Shown here piece by piece: positions 8,281 to 16,818 of a DNA stretch of 64,000 nucleotides. Source of the DNA: Bin87 sp964502995. Lineage in GTDB: Bacteria > Chloroflexota > Dehalococcoidia > Lucifugimonadales > UBA3495. Each line of letters opens with the position of its first letter. Position 1 is the first letter of the stretch. The DNA lies in assembly GCA_964502995.1 (NCBI GenBank), contig CAZCZB010000002.1, positions 1-64,000 of the forward strand, written 5' to 3'. A program made the translations under genes and the position numbers. Under the pieces are notes generated by a model. That model searched no databases and was not told the DNA's origin. It was given only the letters and a program-made list of their open reading frames with translations.

Positions 8281-9183
8281 TCAGTCGAATCGCCCCAACA
8301 GGCCTTTCACGGCGGTCAGGAATTCTGGTGGGTTGTCGCCCTGCACGAGATGACCGGCGTTGGAGACGGTAACGGTAGTGCAGTCGTGATGTTCCTCGGC
8401 CATGCGCCGCATGGTTTCGTCGGCGAAAATGTCCGAGCGTTCGCCCCGGACCACCAACGCGGGGCAGTCGATTTTGCGCCAACCGGCCCAAAGCTGGTCG
8501 GATGTCCATGCCGGGGGACGGAAACCGCGCACCCTGATCACCTTGTCGTATTTCCACGTCCACTTTCCATCTTCGCGCTGGCGGATGCTGTACTTCAGCG
8601 CGCCGAGGGTCTGCTCACGGGTGCGGCCGGTGTACTCCATCACTCGCTGGGCAAATTCCTCCAGGGTGTCCAACTCGTCCGGCAACTCGCGGAACCGCTG
8701 GATGCGGTCGGAGCCGCGCCGCTGCGTTTCCGGGCCGGTGTCCACAATGGTCAGCGATTTGAGCATCCCCTGGCTCTGGGACGCCCACGCCAGGCTGTTG
8801 CGGCCACCCATGGAATGGCCGATGAGATGAAAGTCCTTGAGGCCGAGAGTCGACACCAGGGCGCTCACATCCCCAACGTATGCGTCGGTGGAGTAATCGC
8901 CGTCGGGCGACCAGTCGCTGTCGCCGTGGCCGCGCTGGTCAACGGCCAGGATGTGGTAATCGACGGATAACGGCAGGCTGATGAAATCCCAGCTATGGGA
9001 CTGTTGTTGGATGCCGTGCAGCATCACGATGGTCGGCTTGCCGGCGTCGCCCCATTCCAGATAGTGGAGGTTCAAACCATTGACTTTCACGGTGCGGTCG
9101 ACAGGTTCGTTCTCCGCCGTGAAGGAAACCCCCATCTGCCTCGCCGCGTCGTGCAGCGACAATCCCATGGAATGCGACGCCAT
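8281..9183 (-). CDS. Alpha/beta hydrolase
   Basis: A 300-residue alpha/beta-hydrolase-fold enzyme. The nucleophile elbow GHSMGG lies near residue 135, the acid in VVRGERSDIF near 250 and the histidine in SNAGHLVQGDNP near 280, so the triad is complete. The oxyanion segment is MLHGIQQQSHSWDF. The ester, epoxide or C-C-bond substrate is not predictable. The start at 9183 follows ACAGGAGG and is favoured over an upstream in-frame codon. It lies 60 nt after the phosphatidylinositol-phosphate-synthase-like gene and may be read from the same transcript. Confidence 0.88.
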   Translation of the reverse strand: MASHSMGLSLHDAARQMGVSFTAENEPVDRTVKVNGLNLHYLEWGDAGKPTIVMLHGIQQQSHSWDFISLPLSVDYHILAVDQRGHGDSDWSPDGDYSTDAYVGDVSALVSTLGLKDFHLIGHSMGGRNSLAWASQSQGMLKSLTIVDTGPETQRRGSDRIQRFRELPDELDTLEEFAQRVMEYTGRTREQTLGALKYSIRQREDGKWTWKYDKVIRVRGFRPPAWTSDQLWAGWRKIDCPALVVRGERSDIFADETMRRMAEEHHDCTTVTVSNAGHLVQGDNPPEFLTAVKGLLGRFD

Positions 9184-9243
9184 ATTGACAACCTCCTGTG
9201 TTCGGCCTGCCCGCAATCTTACCATGCGGGCGAGTTGAATTTA

Positions 9244-9870
9244 CTAATCGTCGTCCAGCAGGCCGCGAATCGTGAACATACGCTGAAAGAGGGTGAAGCA
9301 GGACACCGCCGCGATGAACCACAGCACCCAGACCATCACCGGCACCGGCGCGATCCCTTCGATGATCAGGCCGGCTCCCAGGATTATGACGCGCTCGGTG
9401 CGGGTCATGATGCCTGAACGGGTGAAAGCGCCCAGACCCTCTCCACGGGCCCGGAGATAAGAAACGCCCTGGGAAAATACCAGTCCGAGCAATACGGCCA
9501 AAATACTGATAAGCAGTTGGCCGGATTCGAGGTCGGCCAGCAGATAGTACACCCCGAGCCCAACGAACAGCGCGGCTTCGCCCAGCCGATCGAACACGGA
9601 GTCGAGCAGCGCCCCGAACGGCGATGCCTTGCCGGTGAGGCGAGCCAACGCTCCGTCAAACAGGTCCAGGACGCCACCGAGCAGGAACACGATGCCGCCG
9701 TACAAGGGCCACCCCAGGGCGACCAGAACGGCGCCGGCGACGCACACGCCGAATCCCAGCAACGTAATCAGGTTGGGAGTCAGGCCAATGGCGTTGAAGG
9801 CGCGCGCGCCCGGAATCTCAACATAGCGCAGCATCGCAGCGCGCAACTCTTCCCTACCCAACGTTGTCAC
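9244..9870 (-). CDS. CDP-alcohol phosphatidyltransferase, likely phosphatidylinositol phosphate synthase
   Basis: A 208-residue integral membrane enzyme with about six helices. The CDP-alcohol phosphotransferase signature is intact: DLFDGALARLTGK, then FGALLDSVFD, matching D-x2-DG-x2-AR-x8-G-x3-D-x3-D. It swaps CMP for an alcohol on CDP-diacylglycerol. Next to inositol-3-phosphate synthase and a PimA-like gene, the alcohol is probably inositol 3-phosphate, as in actinobacteria. Glycerol phosphate is the main alternative. The start is GTG at 9870, with AAGGAGG nine bases upstream, so the gene overlaps the glycosyltransferase by 17 nt and is translationally coupled. Confidence 0.85.
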   Translation of the reverse strand: MTTLGREELRAAMLRYVEIPGARAFNAIGLTPNLITLLGFGVCVAGAVLVALGWPLYGGIVFLLGGVLDLFDGALARLTGKASPFGALLDSVFDRLGEAALFVGLGVYYLLADLESGQLLISILAVLLGLVFSQGVSYLRARGEGLGAFTRSGIMTRTERVIILGAGLIIEGIAPVPVMVWVLWFIAAVSCFTLFQRMFTIRGLLDDD

Positions 9871-11008
9871 AGGTTTTGGCCTCCTTGATGCACTGGGAAT
9901 AGTAATCCTCGATGTCGGCGGCCACACGCTGCCAGGTGAATTTGAGCGCAGTCTGTTTCCCTGCGTCGGACAGCCGTTTTGACACCTCGGTGTTGTCAAC
10001 GACGTGAGCGACGGCAGCGACAATTGCGCCGGGGTCGCGGGGAGCAACGAGCAGCCCGTCAACATCGTGGGACACCACATCGCGATAGCCTTCGATATTG
10101 GATCCCACGACCACAGCGCCGGCCGCCATCGCCTCCAGGAGCACTATCCCAAAGCTTTCGCCCCCGATGGCAGGGCTGCAGAACACGTCCGCACTGGCGT
10201 AGTACCGGGGCAGATCGTGGGAACCCACCGGCCCGGTTACCAGCAGTTCCCCGGCGTTGGTTGCCGCTATTTCTCTGATCAGCGCCGAACAGTACCGGCC
10301 CGAGTCGCCGGGGCCCACCACGATCAATCGGAGGTCATCGCGCTGTTCGCACAGGATCAGAAACGCTTCCAACAGGTAGCGCAACCCCTTCCGCTCTTCC
10401 TTCCGCCCGACGAAAAGGATATTGCGTTTTCCATCCCCCAAAGTTGGGAACGGTTCCGCCCCGGCGAACCTGTGGTAGTCAACGCCATTGGGAATAACCC
10501 GGTAGCAGTATCCGGGAAAGTGCGGCGCCACGAAATCGCGGGCGGCCGCAGAAACCGCAATGCGCCCGTGCAGCCGCCGCTGCCAACGCGCTACGGCGCG
10601 CCGGCTGAGGCGATAAAGACGTTGTTTTTCGGAGAATGCGTGGAACGTGCCCACATTCACCGCTTGCGAGTGTTGCAGGACCATCCAGGGCAGAATTGGG
10701 GCCAATGGCTCGTGCAGGTGGACGATATCGAACCGGTGTAGCCGCATCAGATTCCGCACTTTGGGATACAGCCTGGGATCAAGCGCCACCCTGGCGCAGG
10801 AACCGCCGGCCGAAAGGGGCACCGTTGGACCCATGGGTATCAGTTGGAAGCCGATTGGGTCGTCGCCAAGTGTGCTCAAAGAAGAGAGAGGCGCAATCAC
10901 GGCCACGTCATGGCCCTTGCGTCGTAGCTCATACGAAAGCTGGGAGACGTGGGAGTTGACGCCGCCAGGCCAGGAAAAGTCGTAGGGCGAGACCATGGCG
11001 ATATTCAT
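9854..11008 (-). CDS. PimA-like GT4 glycosyltransferase
   Basis: A 384-residue GT-B glycosyltransferase. The N-terminus MNIAMVSPYDFSWPGGVNSH closely follows mycobacterial PimA (a MVxPYxFxxPGGVxxHV pattern). The C-terminal nucleotide-sugar motif GESFGIVLLEAMAAG carries the E-x7-E signature. PimA moves mannose from GDP-mannose to the 2-position of phosphatidylinositol on the inner membrane face. The start at 11008 has CCGGAGG upstream; the longer open frame before it looks non-coding. It lies 32 nt after the inositol-phosphate synthase and overlaps the lipid-synthase gene. Assignment to PIM synthesis is inference from similarity plus context. Confidence 0.86.
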   Translation of the reverse strand: MNIAMVSPYDFSWPGGVNSHVSQLSYELRRKGHDVAVIAPLSSLSTLGDDPIGFQLIPMGPTVPLSAGGSCARVALDPRLYPKVRNLMRLHRFDIVHLHEPLAPILPWMVLQHSQAVNVGTFHAFSEKQRLYRLSRRAVARWQRRLHGRIAVSAAARDFVAPHFPGYCYRVIPNGVDYHRFAGAEPFPTLGDGKRNILFVGRKEERKGLRYLLEAFLILCEQRDDLRLIVVGPGDSGRYCSALIREIAATNAGELLVTGPVGSHDLPRYYASADVFCSPAIGGESFGIVLLEAMAAGAVVVGSNIEGYRDVVSHDVDGLLVAPRDPGAIVAAVAHVVDNTEVSKRLSDAGKQTALKFTWQRVAADIEDYYSQCIKEAKTCDNVG

Positions 11009-11040
11009 AGCCACGCCCTCCGGCAGTTTGCTGGGGTCCG

Positions 11041-12144
11041 CTAATTGCGGGCGGTTACCTGAACCGAGTTGACATCGGGGTCCGCGATGAACGCTTCCAC
11101 CATTTCGTGGGCTTCCGCGTCCGTGAATTGAACGGGCGGACTCTTCATGAAATAGGCGGACGGGGCGTAAACCGCGCCACCCTGGCCGTTGTCCAGCGCA
11201 AGCTTGGCGCATCGGATGGCATCCACCACGACGCCGGCGGAGTTGGGGCTGTCCCACACCTCAAGCTTCACTTCCATCTTGACGGGCGCGCCGCCGAAAA
11301 CCTTCCCGTCGATGTGGATGTAGCACCACTTGCGGTCCTGCAGCCACGGCACATGGTCGCTGGGGCCGATGTGGATGGCGCCGGCCTCGGGTTCCTCGTC
11401 CATCTGGCTGGTTACGGACCCCGTCTTGGATATCTTCTTGGACACCAGGCGGTCGCGCTCCAGCATATTCAGGAAGTCGGTGTTGCCGCCAAAGTTCAAC
11501 TGGTAGGTGTTGTCGATTTCGGCGCCCCGGTTTTCCATCAGGCGGGTGAGTACGCGGTGGACTATGGTCGCGCCAACCTGGGACTTGATGTCGTCACCGA
11601 TGATGGGAACGCCCCGTTCCTCGAACCGTCCGCGCCAGTAATCCTCGCGGGCGATGAATACCGGGATGCAGTTGATCATGGCGCACCGGGCGTCCAGGAT
11701 CTGTTCAACGTACCATTTGGTGGCCATTTCGCTGCCCACCGGCAGGTAGTTGATGACCACGTCAACCTCGCGTTCCTTGAGGATGCCCGAGATGTCGGCG
11801 GTGCTGTGGGGGGACTTGACGACCACGTCGGAGAGGTAGCGGCCGATGCCATCATGGGTCATGCCGCGCTCGACGGTGACACCCGTGTGCGGCACGTCGG
11901 CGAACTTGATGGTGTTGTTGGGTTCGGTAAAGATGGCCTGGGAAAGGTCCTTGCCAACCTTGTTGCGATCAACGTCAAACGCCGCGACAACTTCGATATC
12001 TTCGATACGGTAATCGCCGATGCGGTTGTGCATTACGCCCGGGATGATTTCATCGTCGGGCACTTCGACGTACTTGTGGATGCCCTGTACCAGAGAAGAC
12101 GCGCAGTTGCCCACGCCAATGATGGCAACGTTAATCTTGCCCAA
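11041..12144 (-). CDS. ino1: Inositol-3-phosphate synthase
   Basis: A 367-residue actinobacterial/archaeal-type myo-inositol-1-phosphate synthase that converts glucose 6-phosphate to inositol 3-phosphate using NAD internally. The Rossmann motif IIGVGNCASSLVQGI is at the N-terminus. NYLPVGSEMATKWY, GDDIKSQVGATIVHR and NTYQLNFGGNTDFLNM are conserved active-site segments. The start codon is TTG at 12144 with AAGGAG seven bases upstream. It is the first gene of the minus-strand inositol-lipid set, followed by the PimA-like and phosphatidyltransferase genes. Confidence 0.95.
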   Translation of the reverse strand: MGKINVAIIGVGNCASSLVQGIHKYVEVPDDEIIPGVMHNRIGDYRIEDIEVVAAFDVDRNKVGKDLSQAIFTEPNNTIKFADVPHTGVTVERGMTHDGIGRYLSDVVVKSPHSTADISGILKEREVDVVINYLPVGSEMATKWYVEQILDARCAMINCIPVFIAREDYWRGRFEERGVPIIGDDIKSQVGATIVHRVLTRLMENRGAEIDNTYQLNFGGNTDFLNMLERDRLVSKKISKTGSVTSQMDEEPEAGAIHIGPSDHVPWLQDRKWCYIHIDGKVFGGAPVKMEVKLEVWDSPNSAGVVVDAIRCAKLALDNGQGGAVYAPSAYFMKSPPVQFTDAEAHEMVEAFIADPDVNSVQVTARN

Positions 12145-12297
12145 TTGAGATCTCCTTGTGGATCGTCCGGGCGCGGCGCAATTCGACGGCCACGTCCAAA
12201 CCTCTTGCTGAAGACTGTATTAATCTGCCAAACAGTCTAACATACCCGGCCCGCAGGCCGTGAAAATAAGCGGGAGACGGAGCGGCCGGCAGGAGCG

Positions 12298-12978
12298 TCA
12301 GGCGTCGGCGAAAAACCGGAAAATCGCTGTTTCATCATCGTGCCGGAACCTGCCTCCGCGGAAACGGATGTCCCGTCCCTGCTCGATGTGCTGATCCACC
12401 AGCGCCTTGACCCGTTGGGACGCATCGTCGGCGTCGGCTGAACTTCGGACGATCTCCATCAACTCGTCGCCCAACAAGTTGTCGCTGACGCCGTCAGAGC
12501 AGCAAACCAGCCGGTCCGACGAGGTCAGCTCAACCTCGGTCTGGAAAACCGACAGCGTGGCTTCCGCGCCCACCGCTTTTGAAACGCCAAGTCGAATCAG
12601 GCCGCCCATGCGTCCGCTGTACTGCTCGACGCCGTCGTTTCGTATGACATAGATGGGGCTGTCTCCCACGGAGATGATGTGGAGTTTGCCGCCGAGGTAC
12701 AGGGCAGCCGATGCGGTGGTCAACAGGAACCTGCCGCCGCCCACCTGGTGGAATTCTTCGTTCTGCTCGTGGAGCACGGCGACGACATCGTCCGGGCCGG
12801 AAATGTCGATGCGGTTCAGGGCGTCGGCCACCGACGAACTGGCCTCATCGCCTCCGTGGCCCGTGACGCCGTCCATGACCACGTCGAGAAAATTGCCGTC
12901 CCCCAGATCTCTGGACAGGTAGCTATCCTCGCCGTGGGCCGCGTTGTCGTGGAGTATTGCCAGTGAACTGGTGAGCAT
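12298..12978 (-). CDS. PP2C-family serine/threonine phosphatase
   Basis: A 226-residue PPM/PP2C-type phosphatase. The metal-binding motifs are recognisable: HGEDSYL near residue 15, VVMDGVTGHGG near 33 (in place of the usual DGMGG), VGDSPIYVI near 103, CCSDGVSDNL near 153 and a C-terminal DDETAIF, the usual DNxT. It would remove phosphate from Ser/Thr in metal-dependent fashion. The atypical kinase gene ends 38 nt upstream on the same strand, so the two probably form a kinase-phosphatase pair. Confidence 0.85.
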   Translation of the reverse strand: MLTSSLAILHDNAAHGEDSYLSRDLGDGNFLDVVMDGVTGHGGDEASSSVADALNRIDISGPDDVVAVLHEQNEEFHQVGGGRFLLTTASAALYLGGKLHIISVGDSPIYVIRNDGVEQYSGRMGGLIRLGVSKAVGAEATLSVFQTEVELTSSDRLVCCSDGVSDNLLGDELMEIVRSSADADDASQRVKALVDQHIEQGRDIRFRGGRFRHDDETAIFRFFADA

Positions 12979-13015
12979 GGTTACGCATCCTCACGATGGT
13001 TTGGAGTGTGGGGAA

Positions 13016-14035
13016 TCATTTTTCCAGCGCGGACAGTTCCGCAGCGGCGTCGAACCGGTACCGCGTCCAGTGATCTTCGTTGAGCCTCTCCAGCGCCGCA
13101 CGCCAGGCCGCTTCCGCGTCCGCCCGACCGTCCATCGCTTCGTTACGAATGGTAATGAGGCGCAAACATTCCTGCAAGTCCTGCCCGAACTCTGCCACCG
13201 AAGCATAACCGCGTCGCCGCACCTTGTCGATGCACGCGGACGCTGCGTCGCGAACGGCGGGGTCGGCCGCAGCAAATGCCCGGTCGAGATCGTCGCATTC
13301 CTGGGTCAGCGTGATTACGGGGCGCTGGTTGTATGGGTCGAAGTGTCCGGCCGCGTCCGTGGGAGGCAGTTCCGGGGCGACGTAGAACTTCAGCATTTCC
13401 AGGTAGAAATCGTGCGCGTCCTGGGGTTCCCGGTTTCCGGCGGCCCGATCGACCCCATGCCCGACGAGGGCGCTGGCGTCGATAAGCGAGACGCTGGCCG
13501 AACCCGGCGAGTAGAAAATGTTGTGGGGGCCTAGGTCCAGCAGCACGTATCCGGCTTTTTCAAATATCTCCTGGGCCGCCAACAGTTGCGTCTGGATGGG
13601 CCACGGCGTCGCGCCATCCGGCAGAACCAAAGGGTGCAGGGCAAAGAGACTCTGGCCAAGGCCGATTGGAACCCGCAAGATGCGACTGCGAGGGTCTCCC
13701 ACGACCGGAATCCCCAATGCACGCGCCTCGACCCTGACGCGGTAGGGCTGGCCGATGTCGTCGCCGAAATAGCCGTCGTGGACATCCGACTCGGTTACGC
13801 CTATGACGCGGGGGACAACGTCGCAATACTGGCCCGCCGCTTCGTAAGCCACAAGCATCCGCGTGGTGCGATCTTCCACCGGGCCGTGCATCTGACGGCG
13901 CACCGCCTGGGGTGACGGCCGCTTCAGTACCACCGGGGCGCCGGTTTCCCGGTCGTTGGCGGCGCGAACATCGTAGTCTGCGCCGCTGCCCAGCGGGCCG
14001 ATCAGTTCGAATCGATCGAGAGTGACAATGTCCAT
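13016..14035 (-). CDS. Atypical protein-kinase-like protein
   Basis: A 339-residue protein with a divergent kinase fold. LGSGADYDV (residues 15-23) resembles the glycine loop. VVLKRP places the ATP lysine at 38. LLDLGPHNIF gives a D167-N172 catalytic pair without the usual HRD, and LIDAS (D186) replaces DFG. This pattern is nearer to aminoglycoside-phosphotransferase or bacterial pseudokinase-like proteins than to standard Hanks kinases. The C-terminal 100 residues are helical. The start at 14035 is chosen at MDIVTLDRF; a TTG at 14053, overlapping the prmA stop, is possible. The adjacent PP2C gene suggests opposing action on a shared target, which is inference. Confidence 0.7.
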   Translation of the reverse strand: MDIVTLDRFELIGPLGSGADYDVRAANDRETGAPVVLKRPSPQAVRRQMHGPVEDRTTRMLVAYEAAGQYCDVVPRVIGVTESDVHDGYFGDDIGQPYRVRVEARALGIPVVGDPRSRILRVPIGLGQSLFALHPLVLPDGATPWPIQTQLLAAQEIFEKAGYVLLDLGPHNIFYSPGSASVSLIDASALVGHGVDRAAGNREPQDAHDFYLEMLKFYVAPELPPTDAAGHFDPYNQRPVITLTQECDDLDRAFAAADPAVRDAASACIDKVRRRGYASVAEFGQDLQECLRLITIRNEAMDGRADAEAAWRAALERLNEDHWTRYRFDAAAELSALEK

Positions 14036-14049
14036 AAAAAACCTGGGAA

Positions 14050-14910
14050 TCAATCCTGGCGACAGAGGATGGTCAACCAGTCCTCGCGTTGTCGCATTTC
14101 ATCCACCGTCAGCCCCGCGTCTTTTATCGCAGACACGGCCTCATCGTGTTGTTCAACAATGATGCCGGAGGCGATGAACGTGCCGCCGGAAGCCAGCAAA
14201 TCCGGCACGGCCGGCGACACCAGCCGAATGCCGCGCGCGCTGATGTTGGCGACGATCAAATCGTACCGGCGTCCTTTGGTCGCGTTGTTGGGGATGCTGC
14301 CGGATTCGGCGACGACGGAATCCAGAACCCCGGTCCGGCGGAAGTTCTTGCGCGCCGCCCTGACGGCGTGCCCGTCAATGTCAACGGCCGTAATATGCCC
14401 CGCGCCAAGCTTGGCGGCGGCAATGGTCAGGATCCCGGATCCGGTGCCAACGTCCAATAGGCTCACGCCGGGCTTAACCAGTTCTTCCAGCGCTTCCAGG
14501 CAGGAGTAGGTCGTCGGGTGGTAGCCGGTGCCGAAGGCCAATCCCGGGTCAAGGTCAATCACCACGTCGCCGGGCTGCGGTTCATAATCGATCCATGACG
14601 GCTTGACAACGAGGTTTCTGCCAACGCGCAGAAGGGTGAAGTGCTGCTTCCAGGAATCGCGCCAGTCTTCATCCCGGTCCAATGCCCTGATCTCAAGCTC
14701 GCCGATGTCGGCAACGCTGGAGGCGAGCCTGACGCCGACCTCGATGTGCGCCAGGCGCTGGCGGGACAGGCTCGGGAGATACGAACGCAGGACCGCGTGC
14801 TCGCCCGGTATGGTTTCAACGCTCAGCCCGTAACCGTACCGTTCGAACAGATACGAGATCGGCTCCACGTATTCGAACGGGACGTTGATGCTGAGTTCGT
14901 GCCAGGACAT
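14050..14910 (-). CDS. prmA: Ribosomal protein L11 methyltransferase
   Basis: A 286-residue SAM-dependent methyltransferase that trimethylates ribosomal protein L11. The N-terminal substrate domain opens with SWHELSINVP. The catalytic domain has DPGLAFGTGYHPTT and the SAM motif LLDVGTGSGILTIAAAKLGA near residue 150, and the VANISARGI motif, which corresponds to the family N-P/A-x-x motif. It lies 62 nt after dnaJ, the common dnaJ-prmA order, and its stop touches the alternative start of the kinase gene. Confidence 0.93.
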   Translation of the reverse strand: MSWHELSINVPFEYVEPISYLFERYGYGLSVETIPGEHAVLRSYLPSLSRQRLAHIEVGVRLASSVADIGELEIRALDRDEDWRDSWKQHFTLLRVGRNLVVKPSWIDYEPQPGDVVIDLDPGLAFGTGYHPTTYSCLEALEELVKPGVSLLDVGTGSGILTIAAAKLGAGHITAVDIDGHAVRAARKNFRRTGVLDSVVAESGSIPNNATKGRRYDLIVANISARGIRLVSPAVPDLLASGGTFIASGIIVEQHDEAVSAIKDAGLTVDEMRQREDWLTILCRQD

Positions 14911-14972
14911 GCGGTGTTGCAGGTTAACGGCTTCGGCAAAGGGGGCGGGTCTCGGGCGTCGCGCCTCGACAC

Positions 14973-16241
14973 CTACTCTTCATTCGCCGTGAAAGTGTCC
15001 TTGATGCGGTCGAACAGGCCCTTCTGCCTGTCGTCCGGGGCAGAGTCTTCGGGGCCGGTCTCAGCGGGAGCGGATTGCTCGGCGGCTGACGCAGGCGCTT
15101 CCTGATTCGGCGTTTTGCGACTGCGCGTCCGGCGGCCCGATCCGGACTTGGCGCTGGGCGGAGCGTTGCCGTGGTTGTCAAAGGAATAGGCGAGGTCCTG
15201 CAACAGTTTCCGCTGGAACTTGTTGAGACGGTAGGGCACGTTGACGTCCACCACCACCTTTATGTCACCCCTCCGGTTGGTGGCGCGGCCATCCCGGCGC
15301 AGACGCGGCACCCCGTACCCGCGCACCCGGAATTGTGATCCGGCCTGTGTGCCCGACGGGATGCTGAGGTCAACGTCCTCGCCGTCCAGCGTCGGAATCT
15401 GCTTGGTGCAGCCCAGCGCCGCCTCCGCGATGTTCACGTCCAGGTGCAGCACCAGGTCCTCGTCATCGCGCACGAACAGGGCGTGTTCCTGCACTCGCAC
15501 CTGGACGTACAGGTTCCCGGGAGGGCCTCCGTTTGCGCCGGCGTCGCCCTCGCCGGTGATGCGCACCTGCATCCCGTCGTTGATTCCCCCCGGAATGGTG
15601 ATGGTGCGAGAGCGTCGTCGCCGTTCGTAGCCACGAGCGTGGCAGTTCTTGCAAGGCGTCTCAATGCTGCGGCCGGAACCGTTGCAGGATGGACAGGGAG
15701 TGGTTACGGCGAACTGTCCGAACACGTTGCGTTGGGCCCGTCGAACCTGGCCGGCCCCGTTGCAGGTGGAACAGGTTGAGATGGGCGTGCCCGGCTCGTT
15801 GCCCGCGCCGGAGCAGGAGTGGCAAGGTTCCACCCGGTTGATCTCGATATCGCGCTCGCAACCGAAGATGGCCTCTTCAAAAGTCAGGTTGACGCGCTGG
15901 GCGATGTCCTCGCCGGCCCTGGGCTGGTTTGCGGTTCGCGTCCCGCCGCCGAAGAAGGTATCGAAAATGTCGCCGAAGCCGCCGAAGGGGTCGAACCCGT
16001 CGAAGGGCCTTTCGCCGCCTCCGTTGACGCCGGCGTGGCCGAAACGGTCGTAGCGTGAGCGCTTTTCCTCGTCGCTCAGGACCTGGTATGCCTCGTTAAT
16101 TTCCTTGAACTTGTCCTCCGCGCCGGGTGTCTTGTTCCGGTCGGGGTGGAACTCCATGGCCTTTTGCCGGAAGGCGCGACGGATTTCTTCGTCGTTCGCG
16201 CCCCGGTTCACGCCGAGGGTTTCGTAGTAATCAACTGGCAT
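14973..16241 (-). CDS. dnaJ: Molecular chaperone DnaJ
   Basis: A 422-residue type I DnaJ co-chaperone that stimulates DnaK. Order of parts: J domain (DYYETLGVNRGA, then FHPDRN with the HPD motif), glycine/phenylalanine linker (GFDPFGGFGDIFDTFFGGG), zinc domain with four CxxCxGxG-type repeats (CHSCSGAG, CSTCNGAG, CPSCNGSG, CKNCHARG), two substrate-binding barrels, and an unusual 70-residue charged, proline/serine-rich C-terminal tail. In the fourth repeat the pattern is CxxCxARG. The start at 16241 places MPVDYYE at the N-terminus. No dnaK or grpE is nearby; prmA follows. Confidence 0.95.
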   Translation of the reverse strand: MPVDYYETLGVNRGANDEEIRRAFRQKAMEFHPDRNKTPGAEDKFKEINEAYQVLSDEEKRSRYDRFGHAGVNGGGERPFDGFDPFGGFGDIFDTFFGGGTRTANQPRAGEDIAQRVNLTFEEAIFGCERDIEINRVEPCHSCSGAGNEPGTPISTCSTCNGAGQVRRAQRNVFGQFAVTTPCPSCNGSGRSIETPCKNCHARGYERRRRSRTITIPGGINDGMQVRITGEGDAGANGGPPGNLYVQVRVQEHALFVRDDEDLVLHLDVNIAEAALGCTKQIPTLDGEDVDLSIPSGTQAGSQFRVRGYGVPRLRRDGRATNRRGDIKVVVDVNVPYRLNKFQRKLLQDLAYSFDNHGNAPPSAKSGSGRRTRSRKTPNQEAPASAAEQSAPAETGPEDSAPDDRQKGLFDRIKDTFTANEE

Positions 16242-16273
16242 GGATGCCCGCAACTCACTCCGTATTCGTTTCG

Positions 16274-16303
16274 ATTATAGCGGAGTAACGTGAATATGCT
16301 CAA
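16274..16303 (-). promoter_or_regulatory. Putative dnaJ promoter
   Basis: On the minus strand TTGAGC (16303-16298), an 18-nt spacer and a perfect TATAAT (16279-16274). The predicted transcript starts about 25 nt before the dnaJ ATG. No CIRCE inverted repeat was found. Confidence 0.65.
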
Positions 16304-16343
16304 CAAGGAACGCTACCCGGCATATAGAAACCGTGTGCGACGG

Positions 16344-16372
16344 TTCGGCAGGCGCGGCACATTTGGTAGAAT
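16344..16372 (+). promoter_or_regulatory. Putative promoter of the cupin gene
   Basis: TTCGGC (16344-16349), a 17-nt spacer and TAGAAT (16367-16372), with TGG just upstream as an extended -10. The ATG is 56 nt further on. Confidence 0.45.
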
Positions 16373-16427
16373 CCAATTGTGAACTCGAACCACCCATCAG
16401 CATCTGAAACCCATCAGGAGGCACACC

Positions 16428-16766
16428 ATGCCAATCGCCAGGCTTTACACCGGAGACGACGGCCATTCCCACATAGAAGAACTGAAACTGGAGTCACACC
16501 CCGAACTCGCGGCCATGCAATCATCCACGGGCATCGTTTTCCGGCGCGTGGAATCGGGCTATTTTAGCGACTGGCATTGCGCGCCCCGCCGCCAGTATGT
16601 CATCACGCTGGAAGGCGAAGTTGAAATCGGTCTGGGCGACGGCAGCGTCCACCGCTTTGGTCCGGGGCAGGCGATGCTGGCTGAGGATCTGACGGGCCAC
16701 GGGCATACCACCCGCGCCGTGGGAGACACTCCACGCCTGACCGCCACGATCCCGCTGGATGGTTAG
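16428..16766 (+). CDS. Cupin domain-containing protein
   Basis: A 112-residue single-domain cupin. The first half holds DWHCAPRRQYVITLEGEVEI, where the usual metal ligands G-x5-HxH are reduced to a W-H-x5 pattern. The second half holds RFGPGQAMLAEDLTGHGHTTR, with a GHGHxT histidine pair. The fold may bind a metal and a small molecule; no reaction is evident. AGGAGG lies seven bases before the ATG. It is followed at 52 nt by the P450 gene in the same direction. Confidence 0.85.
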   Translation: MPIARLYTGDDGHSHIEELKLESHPELAAMQSSTGIVFRRVESGYFSDWHCAPRRQYVITLEGEVEIGLGDGSVHRFGPGQAMLAEDLTGHGHTTRAVGDTPRLTATIPLDG

Positions 16767-16818
16767 TCGAGAATCTCCGGTATCCGCAATTCCCACAAGC
16801 CAGCGGGGGTGATGACCC

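Noticed and set aside
7448..8563. A long minus-strand frame of about 370 residues
   Set aside because: It is antisense to the ferritin-VIT1 gene and is rich in Gln, Arg and Pro, typical of GC-rich shadow frames.
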